From the NCBI RefSeq assembly GCF_000515395.1, contig NZ_KI911782.1:1093090-1157089 (forward strand): a stretch of 64,000 nucleotides of DNA, given 5' to 3'. The notes under the pieces were generated by a model. It searched no databases. It was not told where the DNA came from and worked only from the letters and a program-made list of their open reading frames with translations. The position numbers were made by a program, and so were the translations under genes. Shown piece after piece: positions 53,466-62,672 of this stretch; the stretch's first letter is position 1, and each line of letters starts with the position of its first letter. The DNA is from Jiangella gansuensis DSM 44835 (GTDB lineage: Bacteria > Actinomycetota > Actinomycetes > Jiangellales > Jiangellaceae).

Positions 53466-54307
53466 GCACCCGTACCCGTCTCGGCTCCGGGCTCTCCGCC
53501 GGCACCCGCCTCGGCATCGCGCTGGTCGGGTTCACGGTGCTGCTGGCGGTCCTGGCGCCCTGGATCGCGCCGCACGACCCGGTGGCCACCGACGCCGACA
53601 ACGCCCTCGCCGGCGCCAGTTGGAGCCACTGGCTGGGCACCGACCAGTACGGCCGCGACATCCTGTCGCGCACCCTCGAGGGCGGCCGGTTCGCGCTGCT
53701 GGTGTCCGCGCTCGCGACCACGGCCGCGGTGGTCGTCGGGACGCTCGTCGGCACCGTCGCCGCGTACTACGGCCGCTGGGTCGACGGCGGCATCACCCGG
53801 GTGCTCGACGCCGTCCTGGCCGTGCCGTCGGTGCTCGCGCTGCTGCTCATCGTCTCGGTGTTCGGCAACGCCGTCCCGGTGCTGGTGCTGGCCATCGGCA
53901 TCGTCTACGTCCCGGCGGTCGCTCGGGTGGTGCGCGGCGCCGCCCGTCCGGTGCTGGCGTCCGGGTACGTGACGGCGGCCCGGGCACGGGGGGAACGTTC
54001 ATTGGCGGTCATTCGCCGCGAGGTGCTCCCGAACATCCTCGACACCGTGCTCGTCGAGTTCGCGATGCGCGCCTCCTGGGTGGTGCTGCTGATCTCGACG
54101 CTGTCCTTCCTCGGGTTCGGTGTGAACCCGCCGACCCCCGACTGGGGCCTCATGATCCAGGAGAACCGCACCGCGCTGACGGTCGCACCGGCCGGGACGC
54201 TCGCGCCGATCGTCGCGCTCGCGCTGCTCGTCGTGGGCCTCAACCTCGCCGCCGACGGCCTCGGCAAGCACGTCGGTGTGGACCGCGCCCGACGAGGAGT
54301 CCTCTGA
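53462..54307 (+). CDS. Peptide-type ABC permease (DppC-like)
   Basis: A 281-residue permease with the DppC signature region HWLGTDQYGRDILSRTLEGGRFALLVSALA. The EAA motif is YVTAARARGERSLAVIRREVLPNILDTVLVEFAMRASWVVLLISTLSFLGFGVNPPTPDWGLMIQENR. About six membrane helices. It pairs with the DppB-like subunit. The stop and the ATPase start overlap (TGATG), keeping all transporter parts translationally coupled. Confidence 0.92.
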   Translation: MSTRTRLGSGLSAGTRLGIALVGFTVLLAVLAPWIAPHDPVATDADNALAGASWSHWLGTDQYGRDILSRTLEGGRFALLVSALATTAAVVVGTLVGTVAAYYGRWVDGGITRVLDAVLAVPSVLALLLIVSVFGNAVPVLVLAIGIVYVPAVARVVRGAARPVLASGYVTAARARGERSLAVIRREVLPNILDTVLVEFAMRASWVVLLISTLSFLGFGVNPPTPDWGLMIQENRTALTVAPAGTLAPIVALALLVVGLNLAADGLGKHVGVDRARRGVL

Positions 54308-56025
54308 TGACGCAGCCGAGCCAGGTGGCGCAGGTCGACGGCCTCACGGTCTCCTACCGCGCCGGAGACCGCCGGGTCGTGGTGGTCGAGGACGTCTCCT
54401 TCACGCTGCACCGCGGCCGCACACTCGGGGTCGTTGGCGAGTCCGGCAGCGGGAAGTCGACCGTCGCCCGCACCCTGCTCGGCCACCTGCGCGAGGGGGC
54501 GGCCGTCGACGCCGGCACGGTGACGGTGTTCGACGACGACGTGTTCGCGCTGCCCGCGCAGCAACTGCGCCGGTTGCGTGGTGGCACGGTGGCCCTCGTC
54601 GCGCAGAACGCCGGCCAGGCGCTGACGCCGTCGATGCGGGTCGGTGCCCAGATCCGCGAGGCGCTCGCGGTGCACGGTCTGCCCCACGGCGACGACCGCG
54701 TCGCCGAGCTGCTGACGCTGGTGCGGCTGCCGTCGCCGCAGGCGCTCGCCAGGCGTTACCCGCACGAGCTCTCCGGTGGGCAGCAGCAGCGGGTCGCGAT
54801 CGCGATGGCCGTCGCGACGGATCCGAAGATCCTCGTGCTGGACGAGCCGACGACGGCACTCGACGTCATCACCCAGGCGGCCGTGCTCGCTCTCGTCGAC
54901 GACCTGCGTGCGCAGCTGGGCATGGCGGTGCTCATCGTGAGCCACGACCTCGGCGTGGTCTCCGCCGTCGCCGACGACGTCCTCGTCATGCGCGACGGCC
55001 GGGAGGTGGAGCACGGCCCGACGCGGCGGGTTCTGGAGTCGCCTCGCGACGAGCACACCCAGGCCCTGATCGACGCTGCGCCGCGCATCCACGGCGTCGA
55101 GCTGCCGGCCGGCCGGCACGACGACGACATCGTCCTGCGCTGCGCCGGCCTGGACATCCGGTACCCGCGCTCGCCGCGGCTGGCGGTCAGCGGGTTCGAG
55201 GTGCAGGTGCGCCGCGGCGAGACTGTCGCGATCGTCGGGGAGTCCGGCAGCGGCAAGTCGACCGTGGCCACCGCACTCGCCGGCCTGACCGGGGTGGAAC
55301 GGGGTACCGCGGAGCTGTTCGACGCGGACGGAGGCCGGCACGACCTCGTGGCACCGGTGCACAGGCGCGCCGTCGACGTGCGCCGCTCGGTCCAGCTGGT
55401 GTTCCAGAACGCCGACCTCGCCCTCAACCCGCGCCGCACGGTGGGTGACGCGATCGCCCGGCCGCTCCAGGTCTTCGGGCGCGGCTCCGGCCGGAAGGCC
55501 GCCCGGGAGACCGTTGACCGGCTGCTCGGGGAGGTGGGGCTCGGCCCGGAGTACGCGCGGCGACTGCCGTCCCAGCTCTCCGGTGGGGAGCGCCAGCGGG
55601 TCGGCATCGCGCGGGCCTTGGCCGCCGAGCCGACGCTGCTCATCGCCGACGAGATCACTACTGCGCTCGACGTCTCGGTCCAGGCCGCGGTGCTCGAGCT
55701 GCTCGACGGGCTGCGCCGGTCGCGGTCGCTGTCGTGCCTGTTCATCGGGCACGACCTGGCGGTGGTGCGCAGCGTCGCCGACCGGATCGTGGTCATGAAG
55801 GACGGCCGCGTCGTCGAGACCGCCCCGACGGCGCAACTGTTCGGCGACCCACGGCATCCGTACACCCGGAGCCTGCTGGACGCCGTCGTCGAACCCGGGC
55901 ATGCGCAGCTGCCCGGCAGCGACGCCGACGCGCGGACCATCGTCATCGACCCACACGCGCAGCTGCTCGACCTGGGCGGAGGTCACCGGGTCCGCGCCGA
56001 CGAAGGGGTGCTCGCCAGCACATGA
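54307..56025 (+). CDS. Fused DppD-DppF dual ATP-binding protein
   Basis: A 572-residue protein containing two complete ABC ATPases in one chain. Domain 1 (~1-275): Walker A GESGSGKSTVART, signature LSGGQQQRVAIAMA, Walker B ILVLDEPTTALD. Domain 2 (~280-560): Walker A GESGSGKSTVATA, signature LSGGERQRVGIARALA, Walker B LLIADEITTALD. The oligopeptide-specific C-terminal tails (DPRHPYTRSLLDAV) follow. In many bacteria these are separate dppD and dppF genes; the fusion fixes stoichiometry. Domain 2 has a Walker B end DEITTALD instead of DEPTSALD, which still keeps the catalytic Glu. Confidence 0.92.
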   Translation: MTQPSQVAQVDGLTVSYRAGDRRVVVVEDVSFTLHRGRTLGVVGESGSGKSTVARTLLGHLREGAAVDAGTVTVFDDDVFALPAQQLRRLRGGTVALVAQNAGQALTPSMRVGAQIREALAVHGLPHGDDRVAELLTLVRLPSPQALARRYPHELSGGQQQRVAIAMAVATDPKILVLDEPTTALDVITQAAVLALVDDLRAQLGMAVLIVSHDLGVVSAVADDVLVMRDGREVEHGPTRRVLESPRDEHTQALIDAAPRIHGVELPAGRHDDDIVLRCAGLDIRYPRSPRLAVSGFEVQVRRGETVAIVGESGSGKSTVATALAGLTGVERGTAELFDADGGRHDLVAPVHRRAVDVRRSVQLVFQNADLALNPRRTVGDAIARPLQVFGRGSGRKAARETVDRLLGEVGLGPEYARRLPSQLSGGERQRVGIARALAAEPTLLIADEITTALDVSVQAAVLELLDGLRRSRSLSCLFIGHDLAVVRSVADRIVVMKDGRVVETAPTAQLFGDPRHPYTRSLLDAVVEPGHAQLPGSDADARTIVIDPHAQLLDLGGGHRVRADEGVLAST

Positions 56026-58016
56026 GAAGGGTCGACATCGACGCCGCGATCGAGGTGCGTGACCTCTGGATCCCGATGCCCGACGGTGTGCGGCTGCGGG
56101 CTCGGGTGTGGTTGCCCGCGGACGCCGAGCGGCACCCGGTTCCCGCGTTGCTCGAGTACCTGCCCTACCGGCTCGACGACTGGACCTCCGTCCGCGACAG
56201 CGAGCGGCACCCGTACTACGCCGCGCACGGCTACGCCTCGGTGCGGGTCGACGTCCGCGGCACTGGCAGCTCCGGTGGGCTGTTCGACGACGAGTACTCC
56301 CCGGCGGAGCTCGACGACGGCGTCGCGGTGGTCGAGTGGCTGGCCGCGCAGCCATGGTGCTCGGGCGGCGTCGGGATGTTCGGTATCTCGTGGGGCGGCT
56401 TCAACGCGCTGCAGGTGGCCGAGCGGGCTCCGGAGGCGCTGCGGGCCGTCGTCACCGTCTGCTCCGCCGACGACCGCTACGACAACGACGTCCACTACAT
56501 CGGCGGCGCCGTGCTCGGGGTGGACATGGCGGCGTGGGCCGGCACCATGCTCGCCTTCGCCGCCCGGCCGCCGCGCCCGGAGGTCGTCGGTGAGGGCTGG
56601 GTGCAGCAGTGGCGCGAACGCCTCGAACACCAGCGGCCGCTCGCGCCGGTGTGGCTCGGCCACCAGGAGCGCGACGCGTACTGGTGCCGGGGGAGCGTCT
56701 GCGAGAACTACGCCGGCATCCGCGCCGCGGTCCTCGCCGTCGGCGGATGGTCCGACCCGTATCGCGACACCGTGCTCCGGCTGCTGCGCAACCTCGACGC
56801 CCCGGTGAAGGGCATCATCGGGCCGTGGTCGCACCAGTATCCGGACCGCGGCCTGGCGCCAGGCCCGAGCATCGGGTTCCTGCAGGAGACGCTGCGCTGG
56901 TGGGACCGGTGGCTCAAAGGCATCGACACCGGCGTGGAGGCGGAGCCGGACCTGCGCGCCTGGGTCAACGACCCCGAACCGCCCGCCACGTACGTCGAGA
57001 CCCGATCCGGCCGATGGGTGGGGGTGCCCTGGCGCGGCGAGCCCGTGCACCGTGAGTTCTCCCTGGGCGCCGGACGGGTGCCGGTGCGCTCGCCGTGGGC
57101 GACCGGTCAGGACGCGGGCAGGTTCTTCCCCTTCGGCAACGCCGCGGACCTGCCGCCGGATCAGCGTGCGGAGGACGGCCGGTCGGTCTGCGTCGACTTC
57201 CCGGTGCACGACACACCCGTCGAGCTGCTCGGCAACCCGGTGGCGCGGCTGCGGCTGCGCTCCACCCACGACCGGGGTCACGTCATCGTGCGGCTGTGCG
57301 ACGTCGCGCCGGACGGCTCGTCGACGCTGGTCACCCGGGGCGTGCTCAACCTGGTCAAACGCGCGGGCATGGACCGGGGGACGCCGCTCGAACCCGGTGT
57401 GGACGTCGACGTCGAGGTGCCGCTGGTCTCGGCCGGCTACCGGTTCGACCCCGGCCACCGTATCCGAGTGGCGCTGAGCAACCACTACTGGCCGTGGGTG
57501 TGGCCGCACGGCGTCGACGACACCCTGGACGTCGACCTCGGCGCCAGCACACTCGCCGTACCGCTGGTGGACACCGACGCCGCCGCTCCGGTCGCTTTCG
57601 AACCGGCCGAGCACGCGCGACCGATCGAGATCGCCGTGCCCGACGGCGCGGACGACCCGCGGCCGGAGCGCCTGGTACGCCATGACGTGGCCCGCGGCGA
57701 GACGGTGCTCGAGGTGGACCCGGCTTACGGCGGCACCCGGCACTACCCGGACGGGTTGAGCTTCCTCGAGTCCGCCGAGGAGATGTACGCGGTGCGTGAA
57801 GGCGATCCGTCGTCGCCGCGGGCGGAGTCGCGCTGGCGGATCCGCCTGTCCAACCACGGCTGGGTGGCCGACATCGAGACCCGCTCGGTCGTCACCGCCG
57901 ACGCCGACGCCTTCTACGTCCAGAACCATGTGCGTGCCGAGGCCGAGCACGACGGCGTCCGGGAGACCGTCGCCGAGCGGACGTTCCGCGACGTCGTCCC
58001 GCGGACCTCGGCATGA
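56022..58016 (+). CDS. CocE/NonD-family alpha/beta hydrolase (X-Pro dipeptidyl-peptidase-like)
   Basis: A 664-residue serine hydrolase of the S15/CocE type. The nucleophile elbow GISWGG (Ser123), acid Asp245 in GGWSDPY and His271 in GPWSHQY give a complete triad. The N-terminal IPMPDGVRLRARVWLP and VDVRGTGSSGG oxyanion region are typical. A C-terminal jelly-roll (from ~residue 330, PVARLRLRSTHDRGHVIVRLCDVAPDG) completes the fold. There is no signal peptide, so it probably cleaves an ester or peptide brought in by the ABC transporter encoded just upstream. It overlaps the ATPase and TetR genes by four bases each. Confidence 0.9.
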   Translation: MRRVDIDAAIEVRDLWIPMPDGVRLRARVWLPADAERHPVPALLEYLPYRLDDWTSVRDSERHPYYAAHGYASVRVDVRGTGSSGGLFDDEYSPAELDDGVAVVEWLAAQPWCSGGVGMFGISWGGFNALQVAERAPEALRAVVTVCSADDRYDNDVHYIGGAVLGVDMAAWAGTMLAFAARPPRPEVVGEGWVQQWRERLEHQRPLAPVWLGHQERDAYWCRGSVCENYAGIRAAVLAVGGWSDPYRDTVLRLLRNLDAPVKGIIGPWSHQYPDRGLAPGPSIGFLQETLRWWDRWLKGIDTGVEAEPDLRAWVNDPEPPATYVETRSGRWVGVPWRGEPVHREFSLGAGRVPVRSPWATGQDAGRFFPFGNAADLPPDQRAEDGRSVCVDFPVHDTPVELLGNPVARLRLRSTHDRGHVIVRLCDVAPDGSSTLVTRGVLNLVKRAGMDRGTPLEPGVDVDVEVPLVSAGYRFDPGHRIRVALSNHYWPWVWPHGVDDTLDVDLGASTLAVPLVDTDAAAPVAFEPAEHARPIEIAVPDGADDPRPERLVRHDVARGETVLEVDPAYGGTRHYPDGLSFLESAEEMYAVREGDPSSPRAESRWRIRLSNHGWVADIETRSVVTADADAFYVQNHVRAEAEHDGVRETVAERTFRDVVPRTSA

Positions 58017-58636
58017 CCAGGCGCCGGTTCCCGCCGGCGGCCCGTCGCCAGCAGATCGTCGACGCAGCCCGCTCGGTCATCGTGCAGCGTGGCCTCGCCG
58101 TCGCCTCGCTGCGCGACATCGCCGCCGCCGCGGGCGTGTCGATCGGCACCGTCACGTACCACTTCTCCGGCGTCGACGAGATCCTCAGCGCCGTCGTCGT
58201 CGCCGAGTCCGAACGGTTCTACGCCGACATCGTCGCCGCAGCCGATGCCGAACCGGATCCCTGGCGGGCGTTGTACCACCTCATCGATCCGCTGTTCGCC
58301 GACTCCGCCGAGGTCGAGGCCCACTGGCGGATCTGGGCGGACTACTGGGCCGTCGTGGCCCGGCGCCCGGAGATGGCCGACGCGTACGCCACTCGCATCC
58401 GGCACTGGGAAGCGTGCTGTGCGCGCATCATCGCGCGAGGCGTCCGGACCGCGGTGTTCGCATCGGTCGATCCGGAGAGCGTGGCGCTCAAGCTGGCGGC
58501 CTACTCCGACGGCCTCGGCACCCAGCGCGCGCAGGGCGCCGCGGGGCTCACCGCCGAGATGGCGCACCGCTGGATGGTCGAGTTCGCGCAGCTGCTGCTC
58601 CGGCCGGGGACGGGACGGGGGTCGCCGCGGGTTTGA
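58013..58636 (+). CDS. TetR family regulator, likely repressor of its own operon
   Basis: A 207-residue TetR protein. HTH region: PPAARRQQIVDAARSVIVQRGLAVASL then RDIAAAAGVSIGTVTYHFSGVDEILSAV (residues ~5-55). The ligand domain has HWRIWADYWAVVARRPEMADAYATRIRHWE. It is the last gene of the ABC/hydrolase operon and overlaps the hydrolase gene. No other regulator is near the perfect palindrome at 50837-50862, so that is its best candidate operator, with induction by the transported compound or its hydrolysis product. Confidence 0.9.
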   Translation: MTRRRFPPAARRQQIVDAARSVIVQRGLAVASLRDIAAAAGVSIGTVTYHFSGVDEILSAVVVAESERFYADIVAAADAEPDPWRALYHLIDPLFADSAEVEAHWRIWADYWAVVARRPEMADAYATRIRHWEACCARIIARGVRTAVFASVDPESVALKLAAYSDGLGTQRAQGAAGLTAEMAHRWMVEFAQLLLRPGTGRGSPRV

Positions 58637-58698
58637 CCGCCGCGCCACCGTCGGATCGGGTCCGGACGCCGGTGTGTGCGAGCACACCAGCCAAACTA

Positions 58699-58728
58699 CT
58701 TGTGAACGCATTCACAAGGTCCTAGTGT
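58699..58728 (+). promoter_or_regulatory. Rex operator overlapping the ndh promoter
   Basis: CTTGTGAA (58699-58706) and TTCACAAG (58711-58718) form a perfect palindrome. It contains TGTGAACGCATTCACA, an exact fit to the Streptomyces Rex consensus TGTGAAC-N3-TTCACA. The -35 TTGTGA (58700-58705) lies inside it, 17 bp before -10 TAGTGT (58723-58728); ATG follows after six bases. Confidence 0.88.
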
Positions 58729-58734
58729 GGAGAC

Positions 58735-60114
58735 ATGAACGGGATAGCTGGACGGGTCGGCCCGCCGCACATCCTCATCGTCGGCGGCGGCTACGTCGGT
58801 ATGTACACGGCGCTCGGACTGCAGCGCCGGCTACGCAAGGGACAGGCCCGGATCACCGTGATCGATCCGCGGTCCTACATGACCTATCAGCCGTTCCTCC
58901 CGGAGGCTGCGGCGGGTTCGCTGGAGCCCCGGCACGTCGTCGTGCCGCTGCGTAAAGTGCTCAAGCGCTCCCACGTCATCACCGGCGAGGTCACCTCCAT
59001 CAACCACGCCGAGCGGACGGTGGACGTCACCCCGGAGGGTGGTGAGCCGTACAAGCTCGGTTACGACATCATCGTCGTCGCCCTGGGCGCGGTGTCGCGG
59101 ACGCTGCCGATCCCCGGCCTGGCTGATGTCGGAATCGGCTTCAAGCAGGTCGAAGAGGCCATCGCGCTGCGCAACCACGTCCTGGACAAGCTGGACATCG
59201 CCGCGTCCACCACCGACGAAGCGGTGCGGCGCCGGGCCCTCACGTTCGTCTTCGTCGGCGGCGGGTTCGCCGGTGTCGAAGCACTGGGCGAGCTGGAGAA
59301 CATGGCGCAGTACGCGCTGCGTTACTACCCGCAGCTCAGCCCGCGCGACATGCGCTGGGTGCTGGTCGAGGCGGCCGGTCGCATCCTGCCCGAGGTCGGG
59401 CCGGAGATGGGCGTCTACACGGTGCAGGAGCTGAGCAAGCGCGGCATCGAGATCCGGCTGGAGACCAGGCTGGAGTCGTGCGTCGACGGCCACGTGGTGC
59501 TCTCGAAGGGCAAGCCGTTCGAGTCCGACACCATCGTGTGGACCGCCGGCGTGAAGGCGAACCCGGTGCTCGCCCAGAGCGATCTGCCGCTGGACGAGCG
59601 GGGCCGGGTGCGGTGCGTGCCCGAGATGCGCATCGACGGCGTCGAGGACGCGTGGGCGGCCGGCGACAACGCCGCCATCCCGGACCTCACCGCCGACCAG
59701 CCGGGCGTCATGACCGCGCCGAACGCCCAGCACGCGGTGCGCCAGGCCAAGCTGCTGTCGAAGAACATCGTCGACACCCTCGAAGGCAAGGTCCCCGAGC
59801 CCTACAAGCACAAGTACATCGGCTCCGTGGCCAGCCTCGGCCTCTACAAGGGCGTGGCGCACACGTACGGCGTCAAGGTGCGAGGCTTCCTGGCGTGGTT
59901 CATGCACCGCACCTACCACATGAGCAAGATGCCGACGTTCAACCGCAAGGCCCGCGTGCTCGTGGACTGGACGATGGCGTTGCTGTTCAAGCGGGAGGTC
60001 GTCACCCTCGGGCGGATGCGGATGCCGCGCGAGGACTTCCGCCGGGCCGCGGAGCCGGGCGTGCCCGGCAAGCCGGCCACTCCATCGCAGGAGTCGCAGC
60101 GCCGCTCCGCCTGA
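58735..60114 (+). CDS. ndh: Type II NADH dehydrogenase
   Basis: A 459-residue NDH-2 flavoprotein. FAD-binding motif HILIVGGGYVGMYTALGLQRRL (~12-33), NADH-binding motif FVFVGGGFAGVEALGELENMA (~173-193), the quinone-site AQHAVRQAKLL region with preceding AWAAGDNAAIPD, and a C-terminal membrane-binding amphipathic segment (ARVLVDWTMALLFKREVVTLGRM). It transfers electrons from NADH to menaquinone without proton pumping. A Rex palindrome covers its -35 box, so expression should rise when NADH/NAD+ is high. A -10 box six bases before ATG suggests a leaderless or very short leader transcript. Confidence 0.95.
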   Translation: MNGIAGRVGPPHILIVGGGYVGMYTALGLQRRLRKGQARITVIDPRSYMTYQPFLPEAAAGSLEPRHVVVPLRKVLKRSHVITGEVTSINHAERTVDVTPEGGEPYKLGYDIIVVALGAVSRTLPIPGLADVGIGFKQVEEAIALRNHVLDKLDIAASTTDEAVRRRALTFVFVGGGFAGVEALGELENMAQYALRYYPQLSPRDMRWVLVEAAGRILPEVGPEMGVYTVQELSKRGIEIRLETRLESCVDGHVVLSKGKPFESDTIVWTAGVKANPVLAQSDLPLDERGRVRCVPEMRIDGVEDAWAAGDNAAIPDLTADQPGVMTAPNAQHAVRQAKLLSKNIVDTLEGKVPEPYKHKYIGSVASLGLYKGVAHTYGVKVRGFLAWFMHRTYHMSKMPTFNRKARVLVDWTMALLFKREVVTLGRMRMPREDFRRAAEPGVPGKPATPSQESQRRSA

Positions 60115-60199
60115 CGTTCCGCCTCAAGCCGCAACTCCCTGGCGGCTGTCGGTACTGGTCGATAGCGTGGCTGGTGATGGCGAGGACGGGGAGGTCGCC

Positions 60200-61492
60200 A
60201 TGTCCACAGGCGGTGCGGCCGTGCGCATCAGCGGCTTGATCGAGCGGCTCCTGGGTCAGCCGTTGCCACTGGCCATCCGGACGTGGGACGGCAGCCGTGC
60301 CGGCCCGGACGGTGGCCCGACGGTGGTGGTCAACTCCCGCCGGGCGTTGCGCCGCCTGTTGTGGCAGCCGGACGAGATCGGACTCGGCCGGGCCTGGGTG
60401 GCGGGCGAGCTCGACGTCGAGGGCGACCTCGACACCGCCCTCACCCGGCTCGACCACATGCTGCGTGAGCTCACCGTCCGGCCGCGGCTCACCGCCGCCG
60501 AGCGTGCCGAGGTCGTGGGGCTGGCGGTGGTGCTCGGTGCGGTCGGCCCGCCGCTGAAGCCGCCGCCGGAGGAGATCGTGCTGGCCGGCGACCGCCACTC
60601 ACGCGGTCGCGACCGTGCCGCCATCAGCCACCACTACGACGTCGGCAACGACTTCTACGCGGTGGTGCTGGGTCCGTCCATGGTCTACTCGTGTGCCTAC
60701 TGGGCCGACGGCGCGGCCACGCTCGAGGACGCCCAGCGGGCCAAGAACGAACTCATCTGCCAGAAGCTCGGGCTCCGGCCGGGCCAGCGGCTGCTGGACG
60801 TCGGCTGCGGCTGGGGCTCGCTGGTCCTGCACGCCGCCCGTGAGCACGGTGTGCGGGCGGTGGGCATCACGCTGTCCGCCCCGCAGGCCGAGTACGCCAA
60901 GCAGCGGGTCGCCGACGCCGGGCTCACCGACGTCGTCGAGGTCCGCCTGCAGGACTGGCGCGACGTCACCGACGGGCCGTACGACGCCATCGCCAGCGTC
61001 GGCATGGCCGAGCACCTGGGCGCGGGGGCGTGGCCGACGTACGCCGAGCGGCTGTATGAGCTGCTGCGGCCCGGCGGCCGGTTGCTCAACCACCAGATCG
61101 TCCGGTCCGGCCGGCCGCGATCCGGCGGGATGGCCCGGCCCCGTCGCACCTTCATCGATGCCTACGTGTTCCCCGACGGCGAGCTCATCCCTGCTGGTGA
61201 GGTGGTCACCCGGCTGGAGGTCGCCGGCTTCGAGGTCCGCGACGTGCATGCCTTGCGCGAGCACTACGCCCGCACGCTGCGTGCCTGGGTGGCCGGGCTG
61301 GAGGCGGGCTGGCATCGCGCGGTCGAGGTGGCCGGCGAGGGCCGGGCCCGGGTGTGGCGGCTGTACATGGCGGCGTCGGCGGTGTCGTTCGACGCCGGGC
61401 GTATCGGAGTCGACCAGATGCTGGCGGTCCGGCCCTATCCGGACGGGCGGAGCGACATGCCGATGACGCGTCCGGTTGGATGGAGCCTGTGA
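60200..61492 (+). CDS. cfa: Cyclopropane-fatty-acyl-phospholipid synthase family methyltransferase
   Basis: A 430-residue SAM-dependent enzyme. The N-terminal lipid-binding domain has VVVNSRRALRRLLWQPDEIGLGRAWVAGELDVEGDL. The SAM domain has the family opening ISHHYDVGNDFYAVVLGPSMVYSCAYW, motif I LLDVGCGWGSLVLHAA, and the catalytic region ASVGMAEHLG, RLLNHQIVRS and RRTFIDAYVFPDGEL. It methylenates or methylates unsaturated acyl chains of phospholipids. ATG 60200 is chosen because GGGGAGG lies five bases upstream; the GTG at 60167 is less likely. It overlaps the ACT-domain gene. Confidence 0.92.
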   Translation: MSTGGAAVRISGLIERLLGQPLPLAIRTWDGSRAGPDGGPTVVVNSRRALRRLLWQPDEIGLGRAWVAGELDVEGDLDTALTRLDHMLRELTVRPRLTAAERAEVVGLAVVLGAVGPPLKPPPEEIVLAGDRHSRGRDRAAISHHYDVGNDFYAVVLGPSMVYSCAYWADGAATLEDAQRAKNELICQKLGLRPGQRLLDVGCGWGSLVLHAAREHGVRAVGITLSAPQAEYAKQRVADAGLTDVVEVRLQDWRDVTDGPYDAIASVGMAEHLGAGAWPTYAERLYELLRPGGRLLNHQIVRSGRPRSGGMARPRRTFIDAYVFPDGELIPAGEVVTRLEVAGFEVRDVHALREHYARTLRAWVAGLEAGWHRAVEVAGEGRARVWRLYMAASAVSFDAGRIGVDQMLAVRPYPDGRSDMPMTRPVGWSL

Positions 61493-62010
61493 GCCTCATC
61501 GCCGTCACCGTCATCGGGCACGACCGACCCGGCATCATCGCCGACGCCACCGCCGGCCTGGCCGGTCTGGGCCTGAATCTCGAAGACTCGACCATGACCC
61601 TGCTGCGCGGACATTTCGCCATGATGTTGATCTGCCGCGGCGACAGCGCGCCGGCCGCCGTCGAGGACGCGCTGGCTCCGCTGGCCGCCGACGGACGGCT
61701 GATGGTGTCCGCGCGTGCCGTGCCCGACGAGGGCGATCCGAACGGCCGCGACTCGCGCCCGTACGTCCTCACCGTGCACGGGGGCGACCGGCCCGGCATC
61801 GTCTCGGCGGTCACCCGCGTCGTCGCCGCGGCCGGCGGCAACATCACCGATCTCACCACCCGGCTCACCGGCGACCTCTACGTCGTCGTCGCCGAGGTCG
61901 ACCTGCCCGCCGGAGCCGACGAGTCCGCCGTCGCCGGGGCGCTGCGCGCGGTCGGCGGCGAGCTCGGCGTCGGGGTGACGTTGCGACCGCAGGAGACCGA
62001 CGTCCTGTGA
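61489..62010 (+). CDS. Two-ACT-domain regulator (GcvR-like)
   Basis: A 173-residue protein made of two ACT modules: LIAVTVIGHDRPGIIADATAGLAGLGLNLEDSTMTLLRGHFAMMLIC and YVLTVHGGDRPGIVSAVTRVVAAAGGNITDLTTRLTGDLYVVVAEVDLP. This layout is that of GcvR-type amino acid sensors. GTG 61489 (overlapping the upstream stop) is taken as start; ATG 61480 is an alternative adding three residues. It probably binds glycine or another amino acid. The target is unknown; the overlap with cfa and def points to one operon. Confidence 0.85.
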   Translation: MSLIAVTVIGHDRPGIIADATAGLAGLGLNLEDSTMTLLRGHFAMMLICRGDSAPAAVEDALAPLAADGRLMVSARAVPDEGDPNGRDSRPYVLTVHGGDRPGIVSAVTRVVAAAGGNITDLTTRLTGDLYVVVAEVDLPAGADESAVAGALRAVGGELGVGVTLRPQETDVL

Positions 62011-62552
62011 GCATCGCCGACTGGACCGAGGCGGACCTCGGGGTGGCTGGCCGCGTGCTGCCCGTCGTCCGCGCACCTGCCCCCGTGCTGTCGGCGCCGT
62101 CGCCGCCGGTGGACCCGGCCGATCCGGCCGTCGTCCAGCTGGCCGCCGACCTGGTGGAAACCATGCGCGTCTCGCCCGGCTGTGTCGGCCTGGCCGCCGT
62201 ACAGGTCGGCGTCGCCGCCAACATCTTCTGCGTCGACGTCAGCACCCATCCCAAGACCCGCACGTCGCACGGCACGTTCGCGCTGTGCAACGCCGAGGTC
62301 GTCGACGCCAGCCGGAAGGAGAAGGGCCGGGAGGGCTGCATGTCCGTCCCCGATCTCACCGGCGACGTCAAGCGGGCCACCCGGCTGACCGTGCGTGGCA
62401 CCGTGCCCGGCAGCGGCGACGAGGTCGTCATCGAGACCGACGCCTTCGAAGCCCGGGCGCTGCAGCACGAGATCGACCACTGCGCGGGGTTCCTTTTCCT
62501 CGACCGGGTGGCCGGAGCGCACGCCGTCTACCCACGGCAGACGTATCTGTAG
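62007..62552 (+). CDS. def: Peptide deformylase
   Basis: A 181-residue deformylase. The three metal-site motifs are present: GCVGLAAVQVG (for GxGLAAxQ), EGCMSVP (for EGCLS, Cys ligand) and QHEIDHCAGFLFLDRV (for HExDH, catalytic Glu). In motif 1 the usual G-x-G-L-A-A is CVGLAA. It removes the formyl group from nascent N-terminal Met using Fe2+ or similar. The GTG at 62007 overlaps the ACT gene. Because a second def gene is common in actinomycetes, this may be the accessory copy. Confidence 0.92.
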   Translation: MSIADWTEADLGVAGRVLPVVRAPAPVLSAPSPPVDPADPAVVQLAADLVETMRVSPGCVGLAAVQVGVAANIFCVDVSTHPKTRTSHGTFALCNAEVVDASRKEKGREGCMSVPDLTGDVKRATRLTVRGTVPGSGDEVVIETDAFEARALQHEIDHCAGFLFLDRVAGAHAVYPRQTYL

Positions 62553-62672
62553 GCACGGATTCGATGTCGAAGGGATCGACGGGCACCGAGCACAATGTCG
62601 CGGTTCGCCGAGCCGTGCTACCGTTCCCGGCGCCCGTTCGTCCCCGTCACCGGTGCCGGATACTGGGGATGA

